Assembly: GCA_003569205.1 (NCBI GenBank)
Contig: BGOK01000015.1
Location: forward strand, 1-64,000
Length of the DNA stretch: 64,000 bases
Origin: Verrucomicrobiota bacterium
GTDB taxonomy: Bacteria; Verrucomicrobiota; Verrucomicrobiia; Opitutales; UBA953
Direction: 5' to 3'
This document shows positions 34,913-43,947 of the stretch, piece by piece. The notes under the pieces were generated by a model. That model was not told the DNA's origin. It ran no database searches and saw only the letters and a program-made list of their open reading frames with translations. A program made the position numbers and the translations under genes. Every line of letters starts with the position of its first letter. Position 1 is the first letter of the stretch.

Positions 34913-34947
34913 GAAGGCCGATGCGACTGCATCGGCCTTCTGCTTTT
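34913..34947 (+). terminator. Rho-independent terminator of rpmG
   Basis: A perfect 12-bp stem, GAAGGCCGATGC (34913-34924) with GCATCGGCCTTC (34929-34940), has a GACT loop and is followed by TGCTTTT. On the other strand it may also serve the minus-strand gene that ends at 34966. Confidence 0.85.
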
Positions 34948-34965
34948 AAGCCCTGTGAGTGGGCC

Positions 34966-35184
34966 TTAACCGGCTTGGCCGACGCGGCGCTCGGTGCGCC
35001 AGCGGGCCCGGTGGTGACGCTTCCAGTCAATCATGGCTCGTTCGAAGCCGATGTCTTGGCCGGCCTTTTCGGACTCGATCCATTTATGGCGGAGGATCTC
35101 TTCGCGTTCGGCAAGGAATTCGGCGTAAAGCGATGACCGCGCCGCCAATTCGGCGTCTTCGTGCGGTGTCGATTCTTCCTTCAT
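34966..35184 (-). CDS. Small conserved-looking hypothetical protein
   Basis: The 72-residue soluble, charged protein (MKEESTPHEDAELAARSSLY, then EILRHKWIESEKAGQDIGFE and ending RRVGQAG) is chosen from an internal ATG, because the longer frame to 35244 runs over the mrp stop. The HKWxxSEKAGxDIG pattern recalls short proteins annotated as part of the DUF4032 family, but this is recall rather than a search. The function is not known. It is 56 bp downstream of mrp on the same strand. Confidence 0.6.
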   Translation of the reverse strand: MKEESTPHEDAELAARSSLYAEFLAEREEILRHKWIESEKAGQDIGFERAMIDWKRHHRARWRTERRVGQAG

Positions 35185-35240
35185 TCTTATCTTAGTTAAG
35201 AGCGTCGAGGCAGGTTTGGCAAGCCGGTCGTCACAACCTG

Positions 35241-36017
35241 TCACGAAACGGAGACGAGTTTTCGCAAGACCGTGAGCGCGACTGACTTGAAGACGCGGGC
35301 GGCGTTGCTGTCGGGGTGGCTGATGACAACGGGGATGCCGTGGTCGCCCCCTTGACGGACCGCTGGGTCGAGCGGGACTTCGCCGAGTAGCTCGGTGTGG
35401 AGTGCCGTGGCCACCTTCAGGCCGCCGCCTTGGCCGAATAGGTATTGCCGTTGGCCGTCGGGACCTTCGAAGTGGCTCATATTTTCAGCGACCCCGAGGA
35501 TGGGCACGCCCACCTTCTCGAACATCGCCGCGCCGCGGAGGGCGACGGCGACCGCAGCCGTCTGCGGGGTGGTCACGATGACGGCCCCACTCAAGGCCAT
35601 AGCTTGGGCGATGGATAGCTGGGCGTCGCCAGTGCCGGGGGGGAGGTCGATCAGTAATACGTCCAGTTCACCCCAGCGGACGTTGGTCGCGAACTGGGAA
35701 ATTGTTTTCATGATCATCGGCCCGCGCCAGACCACCGGGGCATCGGCTTCGATGAGCAGTCCCATGGATATGACCTTCACCCCGAAGTTCTCGACTGGTA
35801 GGAGTACCTCGCCTTCCATTTCAGGGCGGGCGTTGATGCCGATCATGAGGGGGACCGATGGGCCGTAGATATCGCAATCCATGAGCCCGATGCGGTTGGG
35901 GCGACCCTGCTCGGTGAGGGAGCGGGCGAGGGCGCAGGCTAGGTTGACTGCGAAGGTCGACTTGCCGACCCCGCCTTTACCGCTGGCGATGGCGACGATG
36001 TGCTTCACCTGGCCCAC
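35241..36017 (-). CDS. Mrp/ApbC-type P-loop ATPase (iron-sulfur carrier), C-terminal part
   Basis: This is the ATPase half of an Mrp/NBP35 protein that delivers Fe-S clusters. The deviant Walker A is IASGKGGVGKSTFAVNLA, with DCDIYGPSVPLMIG, LPPGTGDAQLSIAQ and IGLMDCD. The 258-residue product begins at a GTG inside the expected linker (GQVKHIVAIASGKGG). The missing N-terminal half is the next entry, in a different frame, so the whole gene would be about 355 residues. A single base change near 36050, in a G/C-rich run, restores one frame (linker AAAEIKLPANAGVGQVKH). Confidence 0.88.
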   Translation of the reverse strand: MGQVKHIVAIASGKGGVGKSTFAVNLACALARSLTEQGRPNRIGLMDCDIYGPSVPLMIGINARPEMEGEVLLPVENFGVKVISMGLLIEADAPVVWRGPMIMKTISQFATNVRWGELDVLLIDLPPGTGDAQLSIAQAMALSGAVIVTTPQTAAVAVALRGAAMFEKVGVPILGVAENMSHFEGPDGQRQYLFGQGGGLKVATALHTELLGEVPLDPAVRQGGDHGIPVVISHPDSNAARVFKSVALTVLRKLVSVS

Positions 36018-36319
36018 GCCGGCGTTCGCGGGCAGCTTGATCTCGGCCGCGGCGGCGCCGGGGCGGCCTTGGGGACCGTGACCGTGATAGCGATCTCGGG
36101 GTCGACGGCCCCGGCAGCCTTGAGCACGGCTTCAATCTCGTCGTATAGTTGCTTGGGGATCTTGGGGTCCGCCGTCGTCACGGCCAGGCCGACCGTCACC
36201 TTACCCTCGGGGGTAACCTCAATTCCGCGCAGGAGGCCGAAGGAGACGATATCACGGCTGAAGCCCGGGTAGCGGACTTGGCCGAGGGCCTTTTGGACGG
36301 AATCCTTATCGAGCGGCAT
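36005..36319 (-). CDS. DUF59/MIP18-like N-terminal domain of Mrp, split off by a frameshift
   Basis: The 104-residue frame opens MPLDKDSVQKALGQVRYPGF and continues LRGIEVTPEGKVTVGLAVTT, the MIP18 (Fe-S assembly) domain that normally forms the N-terminus of Mrp. The last roughly 15 residues (from about APAPPRPRS) are frame-shifted nonsense. It overlaps the ATPase frame by 13 bp. The pair is best read as one gene carrying an indel. It is divergent from the TolB-like gene with a 57-bp gap. Confidence 0.8.
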   Translation of the reverse strand: MPLDKDSVQKALGQVRYPGFSRDIVSFGLLRGIEVTPEGKVTVGLAVTTADPKIPKQLYDEIEAVLKAAGAVDPEIAITVTVPKAAPAPPRPRSSCPRTPAWAR

Positions 36320-36376
36320 GAGGAGGATTGAAGTCCCGCCCCACCTTAGGTCAAACTGCTATCGCTCTTACTATCC

Positions 36377-37579
36377 ATGAAGTTCATCCGTCGCTCGCTG
36401 GGGCTCCTTTCTCTCTTGGCCTTGGGCCTTCTTCCGGCCTCCGCTCAGAATCGAGTCGTCGTTAACGACAGCATCGATGCCTTGATGAAGCAGGGAATCG
36501 TGCCGGTGACCGTGGTGAGCGATGACGCCACCATTGGTCAGCTGGTTACTTTCGCCTTGAGTGCCCACGGCGCTTTCAGCGTCCGCACTAACTCTTCGGT
36601 CCGCGTCACCATTGGCCGCACGGGGACCACGGCCGTGGTCGCCTGCGACCACCCCAGCTTTACGTTTCAAACCACGATTGAAGCGCGCGATCAAGATGAC
36701 CTCGCCTTACGTGTCGCCGACGCCGCCGTGGTTGGCTTGGGTCGGGCTTGGAAGCTGAAGCCGCTCTTCGCGGCGACCAAGGTCGCTTTTGTCTCCAAGT
36801 TCACTGGTAACCAGGAAATCTATACCACGAACCTCGTGCATTCGAAAACCTCGCGCGTCACGAACCTCCGTAACACCAGTCACTCGCCCCGCTGGAATCA
36901 AGACGGCACACGCCTGACCTTCATCACTTCTGCGATGACTGGCTTTCCGGAAATCTTTTCCACGAACGGTATCGGTAATCCCCGTGGCGTCGTCACCAAC
37001 GTACGCGGCGCCCTCGGGGCGGCCAGTTCGGGTCCGGATGGTCGCTTGACCTTTGCCTCCTCGAATCGTGGCAACATGGATGTCTACGTCGCCAGTGCCG
37101 ATGGTTCGGGCGCGCGCGTCGTGGTGGCCACACCGGACATCGATGCGGACCCCTCGTGGTCGCCGGACGGAGCGCGCCTCGTGCTCACCAGTGGCCCGAC
37201 TGGTCGGCCCGGCATCTATGTTTGCTCCCCTGCGGGCGGTGGCCTGTCGCGCCTGTCAACGGGCTACGGTTACAGTGCGGAGCCGCGCTGGAATCCCATT
37301 GAAGCGAACCTCATCGTTTTCACTTTCCAGTCCGGCGGGTTACACTTGGCCGTCGCCGACCTTCAGTCCGGCGCCATCACGCCAGTGCCAGCGACTTCGG
37401 CCATGAGTTTTTCGCGCAGCTCATGGTGTGCGGACGGGCGCCATGTCGTCGCCACGCAGTCGCTGAACTCACAATCATGGATTTCAATTGTTGATACGAA
37501 GACGGGCAAGGCCACGCGCCTCAGCGATAGTAAACTCGGCGAGTGTTCGCAGCCGGATTGCTACGTCCGCCGCAACTAA
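36377..37579 (+). CDS. TolB-like periplasmic beta-propeller protein
   Basis: The 400-residue protein has a signal peptide (SLGLLSLLALGLLPASA), a TolB-like N-terminal alpha/beta domain (about residues 25-130) and repeated PD40/WD40-like propeller blades (KFTGNQEIYTTNL, PRWNQDGTRLTFIT, GPDGRLTFASSNRG, DPSWSPDGARLVLTSG, AEPRWNPIEANLIVF). TolB sits in the periplasm with Pal. No tolQ, tolR, tolA or pal gene is in this window, so whether this is true TolB or a paralogue is undecided. Confidence 0.82.
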   Translation: MKFIRRSLGLLSLLALGLLPASAQNRVVVNDSIDALMKQGIVPVTVVSDDATIGQLVTFALSAHGAFSVRTNSSVRVTIGRTGTTAVVACDHPSFTFQTTIEARDQDDLALRVADAAVVGLGRAWKLKPLFAATKVAFVSKFTGNQEIYTTNLVHSKTSRVTNLRNTSHSPRWNQDGTRLTFITSAMTGFPEIFSTNGIGNPRGVVTNVRGALGAASSGPDGRLTFASSNRGNMDVYVASADGSGARVVVATPDIDADPSWSPDGARLVLTSGPTGRPGIYVCSPAGGGLSRLSTGYGYSAEPRWNPIEANLIVFTFQSGGLHLAVADLQSGAITPVPATSAMSFSRSSWCADGRHVVATQSLNSQSWISIVDTKTGKATRLSDSKLGECSQPDCYVRRN

Positions 37580-37594
37580 GCGGCCCCGTTCAGC

Positions 37595-39238
37595 TTATTC
37601 GGCTGCGAGCAGCGGCGCCGGCGCGGGCGATTCCGTCAGACGCGGGAAGGATTCGCATTTCTCGAGAATCTCCGTGGGCACCACGCCACCGACGGGGAAT
37701 TTACCATGCGTTTCGGCGTCGACCATAACGATCAGTGGGTCGGTGTCCTTATCCCGAGCGACGACAAAGAAGTACCACTTTGGGGAGAAGCGATTAGCGG
37801 TGATTTCCTTATCCCCGACGCGGTAGCGAACGTAATGGCGGCGGTTGCCCGCCACGGGCTTATCGAGGACCTTATACTGTTCGCGGGTGAGGAAAGTATC
37901 CTTGGGAATCTCTTCGGAGCGGAGGTCGCGGCAGGCGAGGAACTTTGAGCCCCAGGCCAGGTAGACCGTGTCACCGTTGATTTGGGCCGTCACCAGCAGG
38001 CGGGTCGGGGCGACGTCGGCTTCGAGTTTGCCGTTTTCGGGGACGAGGAAGTTGCCGTTCGGATCGACCACGATTTCTTTGGCACTGGAAGCGAGGACCC
38101 ATGCGCCAAGCTCGGCGCCTAGGCCGGAATTGAATTCGCTCCAGACCTTCTTACGGGCGTTCGGGTCGAAGTTGATACGGATGCGATTTTGTAGATCGCG
38201 CAGCTTACCGGCAAAGGTACGAAGCTCGCCAGCCCACTTGGTATTGTTGACTTTCTCAGCTTCGCGGGCGCGGAATTCGACGCGGTCGATGGCGGGTTTC
38301 AGTTCAGCCAACTTCATCTGTTCCATTTCGCTCTTCAAGCGGGCCGATTCCAGGGCGGCGTCGACCGGGAAACTGGCGACGACCTCGGAGCGAAGTGTAT
38401 CGAAGGAGGCGTCGTCCAGCATCGGTGACAGTACCGTGTCCAGGACGGCGGCCTGCTCCGTGACCTTCTGCTGGATATCGGCAGGAATGGGGGTGCTCAA
38501 AACGTAGACCTTCAGGACGTCGTCGAGCTTGATATTCCACTTCGTGAGGAGATTGCTGAGCGGAGCGGTGTCGACGGCGCCGGAGACCTTGAAGCCTTGG
38601 TTTTCCGGGATGCGTAGGCGATTGAGCAGCACAGGGCGGAGCAGCTGGCCTCCGGTCGGACGCTGGAAGTTCGCGAGTTGGGCCTGGGCCTGAATCTCTT
38701 CGAAGCGCTTCACATCGGAGTCAAAACGCTTTTGGTTATCTGGCGCCTTCGGGTCATCTTTGGCAAACTTAGCGGCACCCTTACCGAGGAGGCTGCCCCC
38801 GATGTCTGTCAATGAACCCACGTAGGCGGCGAGGGCGAGGGTGACGACGAAGGCCGAGAGGCCGACCGTACGGTGGGTGGTGATCTTGGCCCGCAGGTCG
38901 GTTTCGTGGCCCGCGAGAACGATTTCGGCTTGGGCCTGGGAGATTTGGTCCACCGTCGCCGAGTCGGCGAGGCCATACATCAGCAGCTTGCGGCGCACAT
39001 CGACATCGAGTCGGTTGGCGTCGACCGCCGCTTCGGCCTCACTCTTCTCAACTTTTTTGTTAAGTTTGATGCTGCTACCGAAAGTGAAATGCTTGCTCAG
39101 CGGCTCCCATTCGGCCGAGCCAGCAGGGGCGCACTGCGTCTCGGCATGGACCGTGCCGGCGTTGATGAGGTCTTGGATCTCGTACTCGCTGAGCGGGCCA
39201 CGGACCTCGTTATCGATAAAAAGGGCAAATTGACGCAT
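37595..39238 (-). CDS. GYF_2-domain membrane protein of unknown function
   Basis: The 547-residue protein opens with a GYF_2 (DUF4339) domain (FALFIDNEVRGPLSEYEIQDL, then SAEWEPLSKH). A long charged helical stretch and a membrane segment near residues 125-145 (TVGLSAFVVTLALAAYVGSL) follow, then a large soluble region to the end with many charged helices (KSEMEQMKLAELKPAID, RVEFRAREAEKVNNTK) and a beta-rich tail. GYF_2 domains usually mediate protein contacts. Function and partner are unknown. It is divergent from rpoN across a 126-bp gap and convergent with the TolB-like gene (15 bp). Confidence 0.75.
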   Translation of the reverse strand: MRQFALFIDNEVRGPLSEYEIQDLINAGTVHAETQCAPAGSAEWEPLSKHFTFGSSIKLNKKVEKSEAEAAVDANRLDVDVRRKLLMYGLADSATVDQISQAQAEIVLAGHETDLRAKITTHRTVGLSAFVVTLALAAYVGSLTDIGGSLLGKGAAKFAKDDPKAPDNQKRFDSDVKRFEEIQAQAQLANFQRPTGGQLLRPVLLNRLRIPENQGFKVSGAVDTAPLSNLLTKWNIKLDDVLKVYVLSTPIPADIQQKVTEQAAVLDTVLSPMLDDASFDTLRSEVVASFPVDAALESARLKSEMEQMKLAELKPAIDRVEFRAREAEKVNNTKWAGELRTFAGKLRDLQNRIRINFDPNARKKVWSEFNSGLGAELGAWVLASSAKEIVVDPNGNFLVPENGKLEADVAPTRLLVTAQINGDTVYLAWGSKFLACRDLRSEEIPKDTFLTREQYKVLDKPVAGNRRHYVRYRVGDKEITANRFSPKWYFFVVARDKDTDPLIVMVDAETHGKFPVGGVVPTEILEKCESFPRLTESPAPAPLLAAE

Positions 39239-39364
39239 AGGGGCGTTGTGGCCTTGGGGATTAGGGCCTTCAAGAGGGTAATTACTGGGTGCTCTGAGGC
39301 AAGCCGATAGGGGAATGCTTCACCTTTGCAAATTACCCGCAGATGGCTTTCCTTGTAGGGGTTA

Positions 39365-40810
39365 ATGGCCAATCCAGGTATCAATCAATCGCAGAAGCAG
39401 GTGCAGGGGCTCGTCCTGACGCCCCAGCTCCGTCAGTCTTTACGGATTTTGCAGGTCCCGGCCGCCGAGTTATTACGTGAAATCGCGGATGAAATGGCGG
39501 CCAACCCGCTCCTCGAAGAGGTCGAGCCGGCGTCTGCTGATTCGATGGAAGCAGCCCCGTCCGAGGAGCCCGAAGAGGAGGGGCCCCGCGAGCTCAGCTT
39601 GGGGGACGAGGACTTTGATGCTTTGCGTCGCATGAAAGAGGATTGGGACGAGAGCTATTACGAAGAGATCCGTTCTCAGGGGTATACGCAGGACGACGAA
39701 GAGCGCCGTCGGCATATGATGGAGTCGGTCACCGGCGAGTCCTCCCTTTCCGAACATTTAGCCGAACAAGCTCGGACGGCCTCCGAAGACCCGCAGGTCC
39801 AGGAAGCCCTCAAGCTCCTGATTGCCTCATTGGATGACCGTGGCTTCCTCGACGAAGACCTTTCCTCCATCGCGTTACGTTCGGGGCAGAGCTACGAAGC
39901 CGTCGTCACCGCCCACACGTTACTGCTCGGTTTCGACCCCGTCGGAATTGGGGCCCGCGACCTTCGCGAATGTTTCCTCGCCCAGCTTCGGCAGCGTGGC
40001 CGGGGCTTATCTTTTGCCGCTCGCTTGGTGCAGGATGTTTGGGAGCCCTTGATGGCCCGCCGCCTCGATGAGTGTGGGCGTATTTGTGAGCTCACGCCGG
40101 ACGAAGTCCGCGACGGCCTGACGGAGATGGCTAAACTGGAGACTGCGCCCGCGCGTCGCTTCATGCGCGATGATAACCGCGTGGTCACGCCTGATGCCAC
40201 GGTAGAGAAGGCCGACGATGGCTCGTGGAAGGTCAGCATGGATGACCGGCACATCCCTAAGTTAAAACTAGCTTCCGCTTATAAGGATATGTTAGCGGGG
40301 CAGGCCTTGGGTGAAAAAGAGCGCACTTATATTTTAGAGCGGATGCGGCAGGGTAAGTTCTTAATCGGTGCGATTGAGGAGCGCCAGCGCACCGTAGAGC
40401 GCCTCGCGCATATTATTCTGGAACGCCAAGGCGACTTCTTTGAGCACGGCCCTTCGCAGTTACGTCCGCTGACCATGACGGACGTCGCCAAAGAGATGGG
40501 CGTGCACGAGACCACAGTGGGTCGCGCCGCGGCCAATAAGTGGATGCTCACGCCGCATGGCCTGAAGGAATTTCGCTGGTTCTTCACCTCGGGCGTTGCC
40601 ACCGAAGACGGTGGCACGGTCGCTCAGGAAGGCGTGCAAGAGATCATTGCCGATATCTTGGCGCGGGAGAATCCTGCCGCCCCGTTGGCGGATGAAGCGA
40701 TTACGGCCGAGCTTCGGAAGCGCGGTATCCAAATCGCACGCCGCACCGTGGCCAAGTATCGTGAAGCCTTGGGGCAACCGTCGGCGCACATGCGGCGCCG
40801 TCGGCTCTGA
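39365..40810 (+). CDS. rpoN: RNA polymerase sigma-54 factor
   Basis: The 481-residue protein has all three sigma-54 regions. Region I is a Gln/Leu-rich activator-contact segment (SQKQVQGLVLTPQLRQSLRI, EMAANPLLEE), followed by an acidic region II (about 55-130). The core-binding and helix-turn-helix segments include FFEHGPSQLRPLTMTDVAKE and VHETTVGRAAANK. The RpoN box is ARRTVAKYREALG, near the C-terminus. It needs bacterial enhancer-binding ATPases to fire; none is in the window. TAGGGG lies 4-9 bp upstream of ATG 39365. The amidase gene is convergent with it, ending at the next base. Confidence 0.95.
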   Translation: MANPGINQSQKQVQGLVLTPQLRQSLRILQVPAAELLREIADEMAANPLLEEVEPASADSMEAAPSEEPEEEGPRELSLGDEDFDALRRMKEDWDESYYEEIRSQGYTQDDEERRRHMMESVTGESSLSEHLAEQARTASEDPQVQEALKLLIASLDDRGFLDEDLSSIALRSGQSYEAVVTAHTLLLGFDPVGIGARDLRECFLAQLRQRGRGLSFAARLVQDVWEPLMARRLDECGRICELTPDEVRDGLTEMAKLETAPARRFMRDDNRVVTPDATVEKADDGSWKVSMDDRHIPKLKLASAYKDMLAGQALGEKERTYILERMRQGKFLIGAIEERQRTVERLAHIILERQGDFFEHGPSQLRPLTMTDVAKEMGVHETTVGRAAANKWMLTPHGLKEFRWFFTSGVATEDGGTVAQEGVQEIIADILARENPAAPLADEAITAELRKRGIQIARRTVAKYREALGQPSAHMRRRRL

Positions 40811-42088
40811 TTAGCGCAGCCGTTCGAGGACCGAGCGCCAGCCGAAGTTAGCCATATCTGGGAAGAGAACCTGGACGCCGGCCGTGAGCCCATCCGCGAG
40901 CTTCACCGGTGCCGCGACTGCGGGTAGGCCTGCTAAGGAGGCGGGCGCGTTGAGGGCGAGTAAACGTTGGCGATGGCCGTCGTCGCAGGCCGCTTTGGTC
41001 ACGGCTGGCCCGAGCGTCGCGGGCAGCACGACGTAGTGGTGCCTGGTGAAAATCGCACGGAACGCCTCGCTCACGCGGCTGCGAATCACCTCGGCGGCAC
41101 GCAATTCCTCGGGCGTGCGGCGGCGCCCGGCGTCGAGTCGGGCCCAGACAGCTGGGTCGTAAGCCTCGCGACGGCGATCGAGCCAAGGCGCATGCACGCG
41201 CGCGGCGGCGGCACCGCCAAGGACTGGGTAGGCCGTGGCGGCCTCGGTGCAGGCGAGGCGAAGCAGTTCGGCCGCGGCAGGGTCTTCCTTGGCACCGCAC
41301 TTGAGGGCGAGCGTGCGCATTGGCGCGAGTACGGCAGGGTCGATACCTAAACCCATGTCACCGGCCCAGAGACCCGCACCGGCGGGCGGTGCTTCTCCGA
41401 GTACTGCGGTGGAAACCTCGAGCAAATCGTTGGCCGAACGGGCGAGCCAGCCCTGCGTATCGTAGCCTGGAGATAGCGGGAAGATATCGCCGACGGGGGC
41501 GATGTCTGGAGATAGCCGCAGGCCCCACACGCCACAGTATGCGGCGGGCACGCGGATGGAGCCCGCGGTATCGGTGGCGAGTGCAAACGGCACGAGGCCG
41601 CGCGCGACGGCGAAGGCCGAGCCAGAGCTGGAGCCGCCGGCGAGACGGGAAGCGTCGGTCGGGTGCGGACAATCGCCGAAGTGGGGATTTTCGCCGGAGA
41701 GCCCAAAGGCGAACTCATTGAGTTGCGTGCGGCCGCATTCCACTGCTCCGGCGTCATGCTGGAAGGCGGCGGGCAGGGATGAGTTGGTGCGCGGCACACC
41801 AATTTCTTCGGGGAGGAAAGTCGACCCCGCGTGGGTCGGGTGCCCCATGCGGAAATACAGGTCCTTGGTCAGGAACGGCACGCCCCCGAGGGCTGCCTCG
41901 CGTTGTTCCCAGGCATTCTCGAAGCGCTGCGTCAGGCTACGCGTATCAGGTAAACCGCATAACGCCGCGCGCTGTTCGGTCGGACTCAGTTCCGCCAGCT
42001 TGAGTAGAAAAGCCTCGGCGGCCATCCGGGGGCCGCGGGTTAAATAGAACTCCCGCCAGTCTTCGACTGAAAGGGGAGCCAGGTTCAC
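40811..42088 (-). CDS. Amidase signature family hydrolase
   Basis: The 425-residue protein carries the amidase signature with its Ser-cis-Ser-Lys machinery: the Gly/Ser-rich loop AGGSSSGSAFAVARGLVPFALATD and the catalytic Ser in TAGSIRVPAAYCG. An expected upstream Lys falls in VPFLTKDLYF. Relatives include GatA and plain amidases; with no gatB/gatC nearby it is more likely a free amidase. The GTG at 42088 overlaps the TGA of the beta-CASP gene by 4 bp (GTGA), which is preferred to the longer frame from 42166 that lies wholly inside that gene. Confidence 0.85.
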   Translation of the reverse strand: MNLAPLSVEDWREFYLTRGPRMAAEAFLLKLAELSPTEQRAALCGLPDTRSLTQRFENAWEQREAALGGVPFLTKDLYFRMGHPTHAGSTFLPEEIGVPRTNSSLPAAFQHDAGAVECGRTQLNEFAFGLSGENPHFGDCPHPTDASRLAGGSSSGSAFAVARGLVPFALATDTAGSIRVPAAYCGVWGLRLSPDIAPVGDIFPLSPGYDTQGWLARSANDLLEVSTAVLGEAPPAGAGLWAGDMGLGIDPAVLAPMRTLALKCGAKEDPAAAELLRLACTEAATAYPVLGGAAAARVHAPWLDRRREAYDPAVWARLDAGRRRTPEELRAAEVIRSRVSEAFRAIFTRHHYVVLPATLGPAVTKAACDDGHRQRLLALNAPASLAGLPAVAAPVKLADGLTAGVQVLFPDMANFGWRSVLERLR

Positions 42089-43443
42089 AGGTCGAGGGGA
42101 ACGCCCGGTTCGGGGTCGTGGATGCGCGTGCCCGGCAGTTCCTTGGATAACGTTTCCTTCATCCAAGCGCGGGCGGGTGGGTCACCGTGCGTGAGTACGA
42201 GGTCCTTAGGTGCGAGCGACTTGGCAAAATCGATGAGCTCTTCGCGGTCGGCGTGGCCGGACAAGTGGAAGCGCTCGACCTCTGCGCGCAGGATGGACGT
42301 GTGGTCGAGGCCGGTGAACTTGAATTCGCCGCCGGGGGCCATGCCGATTAATTCGCCGCCCGGGGTTTCCGGGTCGCAGTAGCCCACGAAGAACACGGCG
42401 TTTTCTTTATGGTCGAGTACGTTGGCAGCGATGCGCCAGGCCGGTGTCTTTTCGACCAGCATACCGCTCGACAGCAAGTAGATGCCGCGTTCAGGCAGGT
42501 TCTTGCCTGGTTGGATGTAGCGACGGGAAAGCGGGAGCACGTTGAGGTCGCGTAGCACCTGACGGTTAAACTTCACTTGTTTCGTCTTCTTGGTGGCGGC
42601 GTCGAGGTAGTCGCAAAGATCCATCCCGAGGCCGGATGCGATGATGGGTACATCGGCGAGGTTGCCAGCCGCGGCGGCCTCATCGAGGAGCATCAGAATT
42701 TCTTGCATGCGGCCGAAAGCGAAAGCGGGGAGCAGCACCGTGCCGCCGGCATCACAGACCCGGTTGATGGCTTTGATCAAGCGCTTCTCTTCCGAGGCGC
42801 GGGTAAGGCCAGGGTGGGAGGCGGTGGCGCCCCGCGTGCACTCCATGACCAGCGTATCGACTGGTTGGCGTGGGAAGTCGGCACCGCCGACCGTTCGTTG
42901 GGCTTGGAAATTAACATCGCCCGTGAAGAAGTGGCGTTTACGGCGGTGCTCGATCATGCAGCCCACGGCGCCGGCGACGTGTCCCGCAAGGTGGAAGCTC
43001 AGCTTAATCTCTTCGCCACCGCGGCCGATTTTGCGCGGGTTAGCGAGAGGCACGGCGGACAGTGCGTTTTCAACCCGTTCCACATCTTGGTCGACGTATA
43101 GTGGGAGATCGAGGTTACCGGTTTCCTCGCGTTGGCGCTTCATCACCTGAATCGAGTTCGAAAGCAGACGGCGGGCAAAGAGCGTTGTCGCGGCGGAGGC
43201 GAAGACCCGGGCACCGGGGTGGGCACGGACCAGTAAGGGTAGGGAGCCCAAGTGGTCGAGGTGGCAGTGCGTCAGGATCACTCCGTCCACGGAGCCTTCG
43301 ATTTTGTCGATCCGCGGCAGGGCGGCTTTCCCGGCATGTTTAGGGTGCATTCCGCAATCGATGACCATCCGCAGTCCCCCGAATTCGAGGAGCATGCAGC
43401 TGGCACCGATTTCTCGGCCGGAGTTAAGGTCAGTAATTCTCAT
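42085..43443 (-). CDS. MBL-fold beta-CASP RNA metallo-hydrolase (RMMBL)
   Basis: The 452-residue protein has the MBL motif THCHLDHLG, GHVAGAVG and FFTGDVNF (remaining metal residues), a beta-CASP insert and the C-terminal RMMBL segment FHLSGHADREELIDFAKSL followed by LTHGDPPAR. The layout matches the bacterial Ysh1/CPSF-like nuclease family that processes RNA; the target RNA is unknown. It is coupled to the amidase (GTGA overlap) downstream and overlaps the apaG-like stop (ATGA) upstream, so apaG-nuclease-amidase form one minus-strand operon. Confidence 0.9.
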   Translation of the reverse strand: MRITDLNSGREIGASCMLLEFGGLRMVIDCGMHPKHAGKAALPRIDKIEGSVDGVILTHCHLDHLGSLPLLVRAHPGARVFASAATTLFARRLLSNSIQVMKRQREETGNLDLPLYVDQDVERVENALSAVPLANPRKIGRGGEEIKLSFHLAGHVAGAVGCMIEHRRKRHFFTGDVNFQAQRTVGGADFPRQPVDTLVMECTRGATASHPGLTRASEEKRLIKAINRVCDAGGTVLLPAFAFGRMQEILMLLDEAAAAGNLADVPIIASGLGMDLCDYLDAATKKTKQVKFNRQVLRDLNVLPLSRRYIQPGKNLPERGIYLLSSGMLVEKTPAWRIAANVLDHKENAVFFVGYCDPETPGGELIGMAPGGEFKFTGLDHTSILRAEVERFHLSGHADREELIDFAKSLAPKDLVLTHGDPPARAWMKETLSKELPGTRIHDPEPGVPLDL

Positions 43444-43892
43444 TCAAGGGGGTCGGCGGGGGGAATCATCTCAAAGGCGGGGATACGTACGAAAATACGC
43501 TGCCCATCCTCGGTGGTGCCGTGGAAGGCGCCTTCGGCGGTCACGGGGTGGCCGGTGAGATGATAACTATTATAGGAAAAAGAATCGCCCGACGGGATGC
43601 GTGGGGTCTGGCCGACGATACCATCGCCCTCGACGACCTCGACGGTGCCGTCGGGGGAGCGGATGATCCATTTGCGCCCGAGGAGGCGGACGGTGGACTG
43701 GGAAAGATTGGAAATCGTCAGAAAGTACACGAAGGCGTGGGGAGTCTCGGGCGGGAAATTGGCGTCACGATGGTGGACCACCTTATCGACGGTGACCCTG
43801 AGGCCTGGAAGTTCCTGTCCGGTAGCGTGCACTGGGTGGGAGACAAGAGGGGATAGGGTCCCTAAGGAAGCATAAATCAGTCGCTGACACAT
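43440..43892 (-). CDS. apaG: ApaG domain protein
   Basis: The 150-residue protein is an ApaG immunoglobulin-like domain (LRVTVDKVVHHRDANFPP, TISNLSQSTVRLLGRKWIIR, then DGIVGQTPRIPSGDSFSYN, a family hallmark, and GHPVTAEGAF). ApaG proteins are small and of uncertain function, linked in some bacteria to cobalt/magnesium and stress phenotypes. ATG 43892 is chosen because GGGAAGG lies about nine bases upstream; an in-frame ATG at 43934 lacks such a site. The stop overlaps the start of the downstream nuclease gene (ATGA). Confidence 0.85.
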   Translation of the reverse strand: MCQRLIYASLGTLSPLVSHPVHATGQELPGLRVTVDKVVHHRDANFPPETPHAFVYFLTISNLSQSTVRLLGRKWIIRSPDGTVEVVEGDGIVGQTPRIPSGDSFSYNSYHLTGHPVTAEGAFHGTTEDGQRIFVRIPAFEMIPPADPLE

Positions 43893-43947
43893 AATTGTGA
43901 ACCTTCCCGCCTTGCACCCCTCCATGACGGTCATTTGACTGCCGAAG